Both the position numbers and the translations under genes were made by a program. From the NCBI GenBank assembly GCA_017538895.1, contig JAFYHY010000029.1, positions 87,745 through 151,744 on the forward strand: a stretch of 64,000 bases of DNA. Direction: 5' to 3'. The number at the start of each line of letters is the position of its first letter. The stretch's first letter is position 1. This stretch comes from Aeriscardovia sp. (GTDB taxonomy: Bacteria > Actinomycetota > Actinomycetes > Actinomycetales > Bifidobacteriaceae). The notes under the pieces are model-generated. The model made no database searches and had not been told where the DNA came from. It saw only the letters and a program-made list of their open reading frames with translations. Of the stretch, positions 26,556-37,629 are shown piece by piece.

Positions 26556-27677
26556 ATGGCAGATTATGTATCAAGGCTTGCTTTAGATCATGTTCGATCA
26601 TGGTCAAGCCTTGTACTTGATTTCGATCCTGGTGTGACGGTCCTTTTAGGGCGCAATGGTATTGGTAAAACTAATGTTGTTGAAGCACTTGAGTTCTTGT
26701 CAATTGGCTCATCTTCTCGATCATCATCATCAAAATTTTTGATACAAAAAGGACAATCAGCAGCAACAATTCGTGCTCGCGCTGATGTACGATCGGGATC
26801 TCATATCATGCAGGTCACTATTCCTCAGCGGGGTGTATTACGATCACGTCTTGATAACGGTAAATCACAATATTTTCGTGATATTGCTGGATTATTACGT
26901 GTTATTTCATTCTCGCCAAGTGACCAGCAATTAGCTTCTGGAGAACCAGCTCGTCGTCGTCGTTTTCTTGATCAGACCTCAATTATGATGATGCCGCAAT
27001 ATTATTCGCTTCTGCAGCAATGTCAGCAAATTGCACATCAACGTATTGCGGTCTTGAAACAGATTAAAGAACATACGTCAGAAAAATGGAGCGAATCTGA
27101 ATTAGAAATTTGGACTGATCAGTTTATCCAGCTAGGAATAAAAATAACGCAGGCACGAGCCCGAGCTGTGTCTGCACTCAATCCTTTATTCTCCCAACTA
27201 TATAGAGATTTTTCAGGACATAATGATGAAGCACAGCTTGTATATCAACCTTCTTTGAGTGAAGTAATTCATAATGATGCGGCTCAGGAAACACTGTACC
27301 AGCAACTTCATGATCATTTCATTCGTATACAAGCAGGTGAAATTGCGAGAACTACGAATCTGATTGGACCTCAGAGAGACGAACTGCTTTTACTACTTGA
27401 TGGGAATCCAGCACGCGAATTTGCCTCTAATGGCGAACTCTGGACATTAGGCTTAGCAATGCGTCTTGCTCAATTTCGGTTTATTACAGAAAATTCTTTG
27501 ATAGGATACCCCATACTTGTTCTTGATGATGTTTTTGCACAGTTAGATAATAAACGACGTGAACGTATTTTTGCTTTTGCAGAAGCACAACAACAAGTTT
27601 TTATTACTGCTGCAGCTGAAGGAGATGTTCCTCATGGGAATGGACACTATCTCAACCTCGAAGAATTCAGCAACTGA
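26556..27677 (+). CDS. recF: DNA replication and repair protein RecF
   Basis: 373 residues. SMC-like ATPase that helps load RecA at gaps. Walker A LLGRNGIGKTNVVEALEF near residue 30, the FSPSDQQLASGEPARRRRFLD segment (the family's usual 'RR-FLD'), and the ABC-type signature with Walker B VLDDVFAQLDNKRRE near 325. I use ATG 26556, four bases after the dnaN stop; TTG 26544 is in frame but overlaps dnaN. Confidence 0.95.
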   Translation: MADYVSRLALDHVRSWSSLVLDFDPGVTVLLGRNGIGKTNVVEALEFLSIGSSSRSSSSKFLIQKGQSAATIRARADVRSGSHIMQVTIPQRGVLRSRLDNGKSQYFRDIAGLLRVISFSPSDQQLASGEPARRRRFLDQTSIMMMPQYYSLLQQCQQIAHQRIAVLKQIKEHTSEKWSESELEIWTDQFIQLGIKITQARARAVSALNPLFSQLYRDFSGHNDEAQLVYQPSLSEVIHNDAAQETLYQQLHDHFIRIQAGEIARTTNLIGPQRDELLLLLDGNPAREFASNGELWTLGLAMRLAQFRFITENSLIGYPILVLDDVFAQLDNKRRERIFAFAEAQQQVFITAAAEGDVPHGNGHYLNLEEFSN

Positions 27678-27678
27678 T

Positions 27679-28182
27679 ATGGGAATCCCTCCAGTAGAAC
27701 AGTGCCATTTAAGCGAAAAAAAGTTATCAGCAGTGATCGCTTCTCGGTATATTCATGGTCTGTCATTATCCCAATCTGAGCGGAAACGACGTTCAGAAGA
27801 GGCCTTCTTTAACTTTGGGAAACCAGGTCGTGCTCCTAAGAAAGCATCATCATTATTATCTCAGCTTGCGCATGATAATGGGTGGATGCCACATCTGAAA
27901 ACGGCAGCATTATCATCTGAATGGGCACAAATTGTTGGTCCAGCAGTAGGGGCAGCTACCCATGTCGAATCATTTCGTGCAGGAGAATTAATTATACGTG
28001 CGTCATCAACAGCATGGCTGACTCAGCTGACTTTTATGAAACCACAATTAGAAGAGCAAGTCAGAGCCTATTTAGCTCCCATTGATATTGACAAAATTAC
28101 TCTTGTTGGGCCTAATTCCTATACGTTTAAGCATGGATTATATTCAGTTCTTGGCCGTGGACCACGCGATACATGGGGATAA
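27679..28182 (+). CDS. dciA: DciA family (DUF721) helicase-loader protein
   Basis: 167 residues. The DUF721 core begins with NGWMPHLKTAALSSEWAQIVG and contains GELIIRASSTAWLTQLTFM and a Gly-rich end. DciA loads or activates the replicative helicase DnaB in bacteria without DnaC. The N-terminal part is basic, with a conserved GKPGRAPKK stretch. I chose ATG 27679, one base after the recF stop; a longer frame overlaps recF by about 120 bases. Position after recF matches other actinobacteria. Confidence 0.88.
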   Translation: MGIPPVEQCHLSEKKLSAVIASRYIHGLSLSQSERKRRSEEAFFNFGKPGRAPKKASSLLSQLAHDNGWMPHLKTAALSSEWAQIVGPAVGAATHVESFRAGELIIRASSTAWLTQLTFMKPQLEEQVRAYLAPIDIDKITLVGPNSYTFKHGLYSVLGRGPRDTWG

Positions 28183-28213
28183 AAACAAATATAAACTAAC
28201 TATTACGTAATAG

Positions 28214-28235
28214 AAAGTTACGATACTGTAACTTT
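28214..28235 (+). terminator. Hairpin after dciA
   Basis: AAAGTTAC (28214-28221) pairs with GTAACTTT (28228-28235) around GATACT. It has a short T run at the end of the stem only. It may end the dnaN-recF-dciA message or be an operator of the following pseudogene. Confidence 0.4.
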
Positions 28236-28284
28236 TATGTAAAGAACGCTTTTTGTATAACAAATCTGGAATACGATAAATTTC

Positions 28285-30217
28285 ATGCTCACCGAATATG
28301 AAACACCTCTAGAGCCTCCAGTAATTAATGAAACTGATACTTTATACCAGTTAATCGCTCAAAGAGCTTTTCAGTATCCTTATGATGCTGTCGCAGAATA
28401 TCGTCTTGAAAAAGATGATCCAGAACCATTCCAACATGATTCAATCCCATACGATGACAATCCTAATAACTGTCGTCTTCATGAAGACGGACTGAAAGGA
28501 TGGGTCGTCATTACTGCGGCTCAGATGCTTCATGACATCTGTTGTGCTGCAAAAGGACTTATAGCTCTAGGTATCCGCAAAGGTGACGCTATCATGATTT
28601 ATGCGTCCACACGTTACCAATGGGCTGTGAGTGATTATGCATGCGCTGCTGTTGGAGCCATATCAGTACCTATCTATGAAACAGATTCATACGCGTAAAC
28701 TGCAGAAATTGCTCTCCGCACGCATGCTGCTATGGGATTTGCTGATACACCAGAACGATTAGCAATCTTAGAAAAAATAGCTGCTGAAACAGAAGACAAT
28801 ATTTTGCATCATGTTTTATCGTTATCAGTAACAGGACTACAAATCCTTGATGAAAGTGGCCTTGATGTTGATGAACAGCAACTTGATAATCGTATTAACG
28901 AGGTTCATGCAGACGATGTCGCAACCATTGTTTTTACTTCCGGATCAACAGGTGCTCCTAAAGGCGCTCAATTAACCCATAGAAATATATTGTATCCGAC
29001 ATATGCTGGATGGAAAGTACTCCCACACATGACTGCCGATCCTAGTAGACTTCTTCTTTTCTACCATTAGCACACGTTTTTGCTCGATTCGCACAAAATC
29101 TTGCGTTAGGATCTCGAGGAGTTGTCGCCTTTATTCCTAACGCTCGTCATCTGCTTAGCGATCTCCGTGATTTCCAACCAACATATATCTTTGGTGTTCC
29201 ACGAGTGTATGAAAAAATCTATAATGTTGCTTCTCAGAAAGCTGGCTCAGGATTTAAAGGTCGTCTTTTCATTAAAGCACGCGCACACTTTGAACAATGG
29301 TCTCAAGATGAACAAAATGGTATTGATCATACAGTAAAGCAAAAAATCCAACACCACTTCTATGACTGTACTGTTGGTGCAATTATTCGTGATGCCCTTG
29401 GCAGTAACATCAATGGTCTTGCCTGTGGTGGATCACCAATGGATATGAACTTAGCTCATTTCTTTAACGGTATTGATGGCATTTCCTTTGTTCAAGGATA
29501 TGGCATGACTGAAACTGTTGCCCCATGCTGTGTTAATTTCCAAGAAGCTAATCGTATCGGTACCATTGGTAAGCCAGGACCAGGAACAAAAATACGTTTA
29601 CGTGATGATGGTGAACTGGAAGTCAATGGTCTAGGCGTTTTTGTCGGCTACTTGAACGATTCAGAAAAAACAGAAGAAACTTTTACCGATGATGGTTGGC
29701 TACGATCTGGCGATTTCGCCTCGATTGATGATGATGGATTTGTCTCAATAACTGGATGTAAAAAGAATCTTCTCATTACCGCTGGTGGAAAAATGTTGTA
29801 CCAGAACCAGCAGAAGAAATGATTACTTCATATCCTATCGTGTCACATACACTTCTTGTCGGTGACGCTAAACCATTCGTCGCAGCAATCGTGACACTTG
29901 ATCCTGAAATGCTGTCAGTATGGTATGAAAAGAATCATCTTTTATCTCAGTCACTTACTGAAGCAGCAATGAACACTGCAGTAAAAGATTACATTCAGGA
30001 ATATAGTGATCGGGCAAATTCTGCTGTATCGCGTGCAGAATCAGTTCGAAAGTTTATTATTCGACCGAATGATTTTTCTTAAGAAGAAGGAACATTAACA
30101 CCGAGCTTAAAGATTGCTCGACCAAAAGCTGTTTTAGCCTGTTCCGACCTCATTGAACACGAAATTTATGGTTCTATTCCCATGAAGAAAAATAAGGAGA
30201 CAACAAATCAAAAGTAG
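28285..30217 (+). pseudogene. Long-chain acyl-CoA synthetase (AMP-binding), broken in four places
   Basis: The fragments together cover a full-length FadD15-like enzyme of about 640 residues: N-terminal region, AMP-binding motif [25 protein letters not shown], and DDGWLRSGDFASID near the C-terminal domain. The lesions are an in-frame TAA at 28696-28698; loss of a base near 29058, where LLF should continue into [12 protein letters not shown] in the next frame; loss of an A in the A run near 29797, after which VVPEPAEEMI continues in a third frame; and an in-frame TAA at 30080-30082 before EEGTLTPSLKIARPKAVL. The final stop is at 30215-30217. Two nonsense changes plus two frameshifts speak for real decay rather than reading errors alone. 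The gene would have activated fatty acids. Confidence 0.9.
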
Positions 30218-30237
30218 AAGCTAAATGTGAGCAATAA

Positions 30238-30279
30238 AAATGGGTCTGTATGTTTCACGTGAAACATACAGACCCATTT
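30238..30279. terminator. Perfect 42-base palindrome acting as bidirectional terminator and holding parS
   Basis: Two 21-base arms (30238-30258 and 30259-30279) pair without a loop. In RNA a loop would form at the centre. It lies between the converging acyl-CoA synthetase pseudogene (+) and the DUF457 gene (-), where a terminator is expected. Its centre is the parS site. Confidence 0.7.
30251..30266. promoter_or_regulatory. parS: parS centromere site
   Basis: TGTTTCACGTGAAACA, an exact match to the bacterial parS consensus bound by ParB. It lies about 6.8 kb from dnaA, within the usual distance to the origin, and parB is in the same window. It is nested in a longer palindrome. Confidence 0.93.
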
Positions 30280-30295
30280 AGCATCAAACTCATGA

Positions 30296-30877
30296 TTAAG
30301 CGAGGGTAAGAATAAGCCCTATAATAGCCAGAACGTCAATTACAAAAACAATAAAACGTTCTGCTTTAGATTTCTTCTTTACAGAATACAACTTAAGCCA
30401 ATGATGCTTTTTAATATGAGCGCCATCAGGATAATTAATGTATTGCGTTATCGGATATAACCAGCAGACACCGCCTACAGATAAACTATCCATGACAAGA
30501 TGCCAGAAAATACCAAGAGCTAAACTAAACCATAGAAAACTAGCATTACAATTACTGCTCCGCAATAATAAAACCCATCCAATAATAATGGGGATAAGAA
30601 GCAGCCATAATGTGTGAGTCCATGTTCGGTGTCTGATAGGAATATGGAAATGAACAAGTTTACTGATCATACTGTCACGCAGATCAATGTCTGGCAACAA
30701 TGCGCCAATAATAAGACAGAGAAGACCACAAATCCAAATGAAAAGGCTTGAATGGTGAAAATAATTTAGCAGAATACTGCTGGAACCATGAGGTTTATGA
30801 CGAGAAGAAATAGTTATCCCCTCAAGAAGAAGGGCTGTTCCAGCAATACTTGTATTAATATGATGTTTTCCGCTCAT
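30296..30877 (-). CDS. DUF457/YdjM-like membrane-bound metal-dependent hydrolase
   Basis: 193 residues with about four to five hydrophobic segments. Conserved features are the HHINTSIAG start, GALLPDIDLRDS, RHRTWTHTLW and HLVMDSLSVGGVCWLYP; the His and Asp residues would bind metal. The family contains E. coli YdjM, and its biochemical activity is not established. The gene is isolated: it converges with the pseudogene and is 167 bases downstream of the nitroreductase gene on the same strand, a gap that holds two DnaA boxes. Confidence 0.75.
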   Translation of the reverse strand: MSGKHHINTSIAGTALLLEGITISSRHKPHGSSSILLNYFHHSSLFIWICGLLCLIIGALLPDIDLRDSMISKLVHFHIPIRHRTWTHTLWLLLIPIIIGWVLLLRSSNCNASFLWFSLALGIFWHLVMDSLSVGGVCWLYPITQYINYPDGAHIKKHHWLKLYSVKKKSKAERFIVFVIDVLAIIGLILTLA

Positions 30878-30987
30878 TCAGATCCTTGCATACTGATTAA
30901 TAAAACTAAAACAATGTAGTTTTACTATAAACAAAATGCAGAATAGATAGCATAAAGATATCTATTCTGCATAAGGCTTTTAACTGA

Positions 30988-31013
30988 ATCACAAAGTTAT
31001 CCACTTATCCACA
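30988..31013. promoter_or_regulatory. Pair of DnaA boxes outside oriC
   Basis: TTATCCACT (30997-31005) and TTATCCACA (31005-31013) overlap by one base and are preceded by TCACAAAG, as in oriC. The block matches the oriC copy at 25287-25309 except for a few bases. It lies between two minus-strand genes, 5.7 kb from oriC. Confidence 0.75.
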
Positions 31014-31044
31014 ATTTTTATTTACTGTAAATAGTTAATATCGG

Positions 31045-31800
31045 TCACTGTGGTAAAGAGAATCCTTGTTTTTGAAGGATTGTTCCAATTTCCAAACGAT
31101 GCTTTGTTGGTGCAGAACTATGCTTCATAAGAAGGTCTGTGAAATCTCGTGCCCCATTGCTAATACTGGTATGCTTAAAAGTTTCGCTTCGTGATGAATA
31201 ATAATGTATTAACTGGTCGTTATAGCTCTCGTGCTTTTCATTCCATAAATCGGCTGACAGAGCAGGATAACTATTTTCACCGCAAGTGAATTCATATGGT
31301 AAACGAGGTTTCGCATCTGGATCATCATCTGGAACACCCATTATTAATCCAAGAATTGGGAATGTATATGGTGGTAGGTTCAGTAAAGTAATCATCTCTT
31401 GTGGATCATTCAAAATGCTGCCAAGATAGCAACCACCAAGCCCATGTTCTTCTCCATAGGAAAGCATGCTTTGAGCTCCAATAGTTGCATCAAAGACACC
31501 AGCAAGGAAGGCATTCCAATCTGTAAAACGGCTGATATCAATATTCGGATCTTCTTGTTGAGCCCAACGAATATTTCGTGCAGAGTCAACAACGAAAATA
31601 AAAAGTTCACCATTCTCTTGTTGAAGAACCTGACTACCTGAAATGCGAGCTATTTGATGACGAATATCAGAGGAAGTAACACGGATAATAGTATATGACT
31701 GTAAATATTCGCTTGTTGATGCAGTAAGTGCAGCATACTCTAGAGTTTGCCAATCAATTCCTTCATTTTTATAACGGCGAATAGTGCGATGTTGTGTCAT
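31045..31800 (-). CDS. NfsA-like flavin nitroreductase
   Basis: 251 residues, FMN-dependent nitroreductase family of the NfsA/FRP type. The N-terminal HRTIRRYK binds the FMN phosphate; GLGGCYLGSILNDPQEM and PILGLIMGVPDDDP with KPRLP are typical of the group. It probably reduces nitro compounds or flavins with NADPH; the natural substrate is unknown. It is divergent from gyrB across a region with strong palindromes. Confidence 0.85.
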   Translation of the reverse strand: MTQHRTIRRYKNEGIDWQTLEYAALTASTSEYLQSYTIIRVTSSDIRHQIARISGSQVLQQENGELFIFVVDSARNIRWAQQEDPNIDISRFTDWNAFLAGVFDATIGAQSMLSYGEEHGLGGCYLGSILNDPQEMITLLNLPPYTFPILGLIMGVPDDDPDAKPRLPYEFTCGENSYPALSADLWNEKHESYNDQLIHYYSSRSETFKHTSISNGARDFTDLLMKHSSAPTKHRLEIGTILQKQGFSLPQ

Positions 31801-31929
31801 TGAACTATTTCTTCTTTCATTTTGATTATCTTTTTCTCTGACTATACGACTCTTTTTAGAGGAGCAACAGAAAAACCTTAAAATACGATATTTTTAAACT
31901 GAAATAAATATAAATATAGGCTTCAGAGG

Positions 31930-31993
31930 CCTTATAGACGGCTTCTAAGCTATTAGAAGCCGTCTATAAGGTAGTCTAAACTTATGTAGACTA
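31930..31993. repeat. Two tandem inverted repeats upstream of gyrB
   Basis: First: 18-base perfect arms (31930-31947 and 31954-31971) around AGCTAT. Second: TAGTCTA (31972-31978) and TAGACTA (31987-31993). A further GCCGTCT at 31997-32003 repeats part of the first arm. Both neighbouring genes point away, so these are not ordinary terminators; they lie where the gyrB and nitroreductase promoters should be. Confidence 0.8.
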
Positions 31994-32073
31994 TAGGCCG
32001 TCTCAGGCGCATTTGGTTATCTTCTCAGAATCATTGATATGAAGAATGTGATGTAGAAAACGGCAGTTGTTAA

Positions 32074-34206
<2,133 letters not shown>

Positions 34207-34229
34207 AATAGAAACAAAAGGAAACGATT

Positions 34230-36800
34230 ATGTCTGAAGAAAAGAATGAAGCAGAAGAACCTATTGTTTCTATCGGAGGAATAGATAATAACTTTGGTTC
34301 TCAACGCAACCAAGAAGCCTTAGACCAAGCTGATGAGAATGGCATCATTTCGACACCACTCGATAAAGAGATGCGTGAATCTTATTTAGCTTACGCGGTC
34401 AGCGTTATCGTTGAACGTGCTCTCCCAGATGTACGCGATGGTCTCAAACCAGTTCACCGTCGTGTCATCTACGCAATGTATGACGGTAACTATCGTCCTA
34501 CTAATGGTTACAACAAATGTTCTCGCGTTGTCGGCGATGTCATGGGTAAATACCATCCTCATGGTGATGCAGCTATCTATGACACATTAGTCCGTTTAGC
34601 ACAACCATGGAGCATGCGTAACGTACTCGTTGATGGTCAAGGTAACTTTGGTTCTCAAGGTAATGATCCAGCAGCAGCAATGCGTTACACTGAATGCCGC
34701 ATGACCAATCTTGCTATGGAAATGGTTCGCGACATCGACAAAGATACAGTCGATTTCGTAAAGAACTATGACGGTAAAGAAAACGAACCAACAGTCCTTC
34801 CAGCACGCTTCCCTAACTTACTGGTCAACGGTTCAGCAGGTATCGCTGTTGGTATGGCAACCAACATCCCACCACACAACCTTCGTGAAGTAGCTGACGG
34901 CGTCCACTGGGCTCTAGAACACCCACAAGCCACACACAAAGAACTATTGGACAACCTCATCCGCCTCATCAAAGGCCCTGATTTCCCAACAGCAGCAACC
35001 ATTATTGGCCACAAAGGAATCGAGGACGCCTACCGTACAGGACATGGCATTATTACCATGCGCGCAGTAGTCGAAACTGAAGAAATTCACGGACGCCAAT
35101 GCCTGGTTGTTACTGAACTCCCATATCAAGTCAATCCAGATAAGTTAGCAACTTCCATTCGTGATGCAGTACGTGATGGCAAAATTAAAGGTATCGCCGA
35201 CATGCGTGATGAGACATCAGGCCGTACAGGTCAACGTCTCGTCCTGGTGTTGAAAAAAGATGCAATTCCAAAAGTTGTCTTAAACAATTTGTACAAGCAC
35301 ACGCAACTACAAACCTCTTTTGGTGCAAATATGCTTGCACTTGTTGACGGTACCCCACGTACCCTCAGCCTTGATGGTTTCATTAAATACTGGATTAAAC
35401 ACCAGCTTCAAGTTGTTCTCCGCCGCGCAATCTACCTCAAGAATGATGCAGAAAAACGTGACCATATCCTTCAAGGCTATTTGAAGGCAATGGACATGAT
35501 CGACCAAGTGATTGAGCTGATCCGCGCATCACAGAACTCAGATGTAGCTCGTACAGGACTCATCGATCTCCTCCATGTTGATAAAGAGCAAGCAGACGCT
35601 ATTTTGGAAATGCAATTACGTCGTCTTGCAGCTCTTGAACGCCAGAACGTTGAGGATGAACATGAAAAACTTCTTGCAAAGATCCAATATCATCAAGGAG
35701 TTATTGATTCTGAAGATCTCCAACGCCAGATTATTAGTACTGAATTAGATGAAATCGTCCGTAAATATGGTGATGATCGTCGTACACGCATTCTCCCATA
35801 TGCTGGAGGCGTATCTGACGAAGATCTGATCGAAGACCACATTATGGTCTATAACATCACCCGTTCCGGCTACATCAAATCTACCTTAGCTGATAACTAT
35901 CGTCCTCAGCATCGTGGTGGTAAAGGTATCAAAGGCGCTAAATTACGAAAAGATGATGTTGTTGATCATTTCCTAACTGCCTCTAACCATGATTGGTTAC
36001 TTTTCTTCACAAACATGGGTCGAGTCTATCGCATTAAAGGATACGAAGTCCCAGAAGGATCTCGTGATTCTAAAGGACAGCATGTTGCAAATCTCTTGCA
36101 ATTCAAGCCAGATGAACATATCCAATGCGTCATGGCACTACACGATTATCAGCAAGCACCATATCTTATCTTAGCAACAAAGAGTGGTCGTATTAAGAAG
36201 ACAGCACTATCCGAATATGACTCCCCACGCCAAGGCGGATTAATTGCTATCAACCTCACTGACATTGATATAACTGATGGAAACCAACGAGATGAAGTTG
36301 TTGGTGCAGCATTATGTAACGCTACTGATGACATCATCATGGTCAGCCGTGCAGGCATGTCAATCCGCTTCACTGCGGATGATAAACAGTTACGCCCAAT
36401 GGGACGTAACACATCTGGCGTCCAAGGAATGCGACTCCGTCAAAATGATGAAGTTCTAAGTATGAACATCATTCCTAAAGATAGTACTAAAGATCTTCTT
36501 CTCATCACTGACCAAGGTTTTGGTAAGAAAACCACTCTCACTGAGTATCGTTTACAAGGACGTAACGGTTATGGTGTCAAAGCCATTGCCATGTCAAAGG
36601 AACGTGGAGCACTTGTTGGTGCGCTCGTACTTGATGATGATGACCAAATCATGGCTATCATGAAATCTGGTAAAGTCATCCGATTCAATGTCTCTGAAAT
36701 TAATCGAACCGGACGAAGCACACAAGGCGTTACCATTGCAAAACCAGACGATGAGGATCAAATCGTTGAAATTACTCTTGCTGAGAAAAATCTCAAATGA
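34230..36800 (+). CDS. gyrA: DNA gyrase subunit A
   Basis: 856 residues. Cuts and rejoins DNA; the catalytic Tyr is in [11 protein letters not shown]. The quinolone-binding region reads [14 protein letters not shown], so the position equal to E. coli Ser83 is Ala, as in mycobacteria. The C-terminal domain has the GyrA box-like QGGLIAINL and further beta-pinwheel repeats. The gene is 23 bases after gyrB with AAAGGAAAC before the ATG. Codon use shifts to C-ending codons in parts, as expected of a well-expressed gene. Confidence 0.97.
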   Translation: MSEEKNEAEEPIVSIGGIDNNFGSQRNQEALDQADENGIISTPLDKEMRESYLAYAVSVIVERALPDVRDGLKPVHRRVIYAMYDGNYRPTNGYNKCSRVVGDVMGKYHPHGDAAIYDTLVRLAQPWSMRNVLVDGQGNFGSQGNDPAAAMRYTECRMTNLAMEMVRDIDKDTVDFVKNYDGKENEPTVLPARFPNLLVNGSAGIAVGMATNIPPHNLREVADGVHWALEHPQATHKELLDNLIRLIKGPDFPTAATIIGHKGIEDAYRTGHGIITMRAVVETEEIHGRQCLVVTELPYQVNPDKLATSIRDAVRDGKIKGIADMRDETSGRTGQRLVLVLKKDAIPKVVLNNLYKHTQLQTSFGANMLALVDGTPRTLSLDGFIKYWIKHQLQVVLRRAIYLKNDAEKRDHILQGYLKAMDMIDQVIELIRASQNSDVARTGLIDLLHVDKEQADAILEMQLRRLAALERQNVEDEHEKLLAKIQYHQGVIDSEDLQRQIISTELDEIVRKYGDDRRTRILPYAGGVSDEDLIEDHIMVYNITRSGYIKSTLADNYRPQHRGGKGIKGAKLRKDDVVDHFLTASNHDWLLFFTNMGRVYRIKGYEVPEGSRDSKGQHVANLLQFKPDEHIQCVMALHDYQQAPYLILATKSGRIKKTALSEYDSPRQGGLIAINLTDIDITDGNQRDEVVGAALCNATDDIIMVSRAGMSIRFTADDKQLRPMGRNTSGVQGMRLRQNDEVLSMNIIPKDSTKDLLLITDQGFGKKTTLTEYRLQGRNGYGVKAIAMSKERGALVGALVLDDDDQIMAIMKSGKVIRFNVSEINRTGRSTQGVTIAKPDDEDQIVEITLAEKNLK

Positions 36801-36821
36801 ATAAACAATAAATATCCTAGA

Positions 36822-36847
36822 GGCTACTACCTATTAAGGTAGTAGCC
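36822..36847 (+). terminator. Terminator-like hairpin after gyrA
   Basis: GGCTACTACCT (36822-36832) pairs perfectly with AGGTAGTAGCC (36837-36847) around ATTA, 22 bases after the gyrA stop. The T run behind it is weak. Confidence 0.55.
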
Positions 36848-36981
36848 GCTGATATTTGTAGTAAATAACACATCATACTGTTCTTATGTGCAGACAGAGA
36901 ATGAAAATTGTAAATCTTAGCGAAGGCTGTCATATAGTCTGATAATCTCAACGGTGATATAGAGGCATTCAAGGAGAACAT

Positions 36982-37569
36982 ATGGCTGAGCAGAACAAAT
37001 CAGCAGGAACTGCAGACAATAATGTGCATGTCAGCGGTAACGTTAAACCACTTGATATCAAGTCAACTAACACAACAGCATCTGCACCAGCAGCAAAAGT
37101 CGCAGCATCACAAAATTCAAAAGAAAATGCGAAGAAAAAAGCTGCAAAGATGCCTCCAAGTATTCAACGACCTGGACGTAATAAAATCCGCGTGCCAAAA
37201 GCACGTCGTATGAAGCTTTCTGTAACGAAAGTCGATCCATGGAGCGTAGCGAAGGTATCCTTCCTACTTTCTATCGCATGGGGCATTATTCAGGTTGTAT
37301 GCACTTGCGTTATCTATTGGGTTTTGCAAGCAGCTGGCTTTTTTAACGCAATTAATAGTTTGGTCTCTTCCACAGGTGTTTCTACTGGTGGAACCAGTGC
37401 CATTAACATTCAAAGCTTCCTCAACTTGGGAACAATCGTCAGTTTCGTAACTGTCTTTGCTATTTTCCAAGTTTTACTCATTGTGATTGTTGCCACAATT
37501 GGTTCATTCATCTACAACGTTATTTGCATGCTTGTTGGTGGCGTACGAGTAACGTTAGGTGATGATTGA
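36982..37569 (+). CDS. DUF3566 transmembrane protein
   Basis: 195 residues. The first 85 are polar and basic (KENAKKKAAKMPP, RPGRNKIRVPKARRM). Then VDPWSVAKVSFLLSIAWGII begins the DUF3566 domain, with two membrane segments and the C-terminal GSFIYNVICMLVGGVRVTL. The family is found almost only in actinobacteria, right after gyrA, and its role is unknown; a cell-envelope or division role is often proposed from position. AAGGAG lies before the ATG. Confidence 0.85.
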   Translation: MAEQNKSAGTADNNVHVSGNVKPLDIKSTNTTASAPAAKVAASQNSKENAKKKAAKMPPSIQRPGRNKIRVPKARRMKLSVTKVDPWSVAKVSFLLSIAWGIIQVVCTCVIYWVLQAAGFFNAINSLVSSTGVSTGGTSAINIQSFLNLGTIVSFVTVFAIFQVLLIVIVATIGSFIYNVICMLVGGVRVTLGDD

Positions 37570-37581
37570 TTACCAATCATT

Positions 37582-37617
37582 AAGAGGGGGCCACAGCTTT
37601 TGCTGTGACCCCCTCTT
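37582..37617. terminator. Bidirectional terminator after the DUF3566 gene
   Basis: 16-base arms (37582-37597 and 37602-37617) with one G-U-type mismatch around a TTTT loop, including five G opposite five C. It separates the converging DUF3566 and glycosyltransferase genes. Confidence 0.85.
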
Positions 37618-37629
37618 CAATAAATAGCA

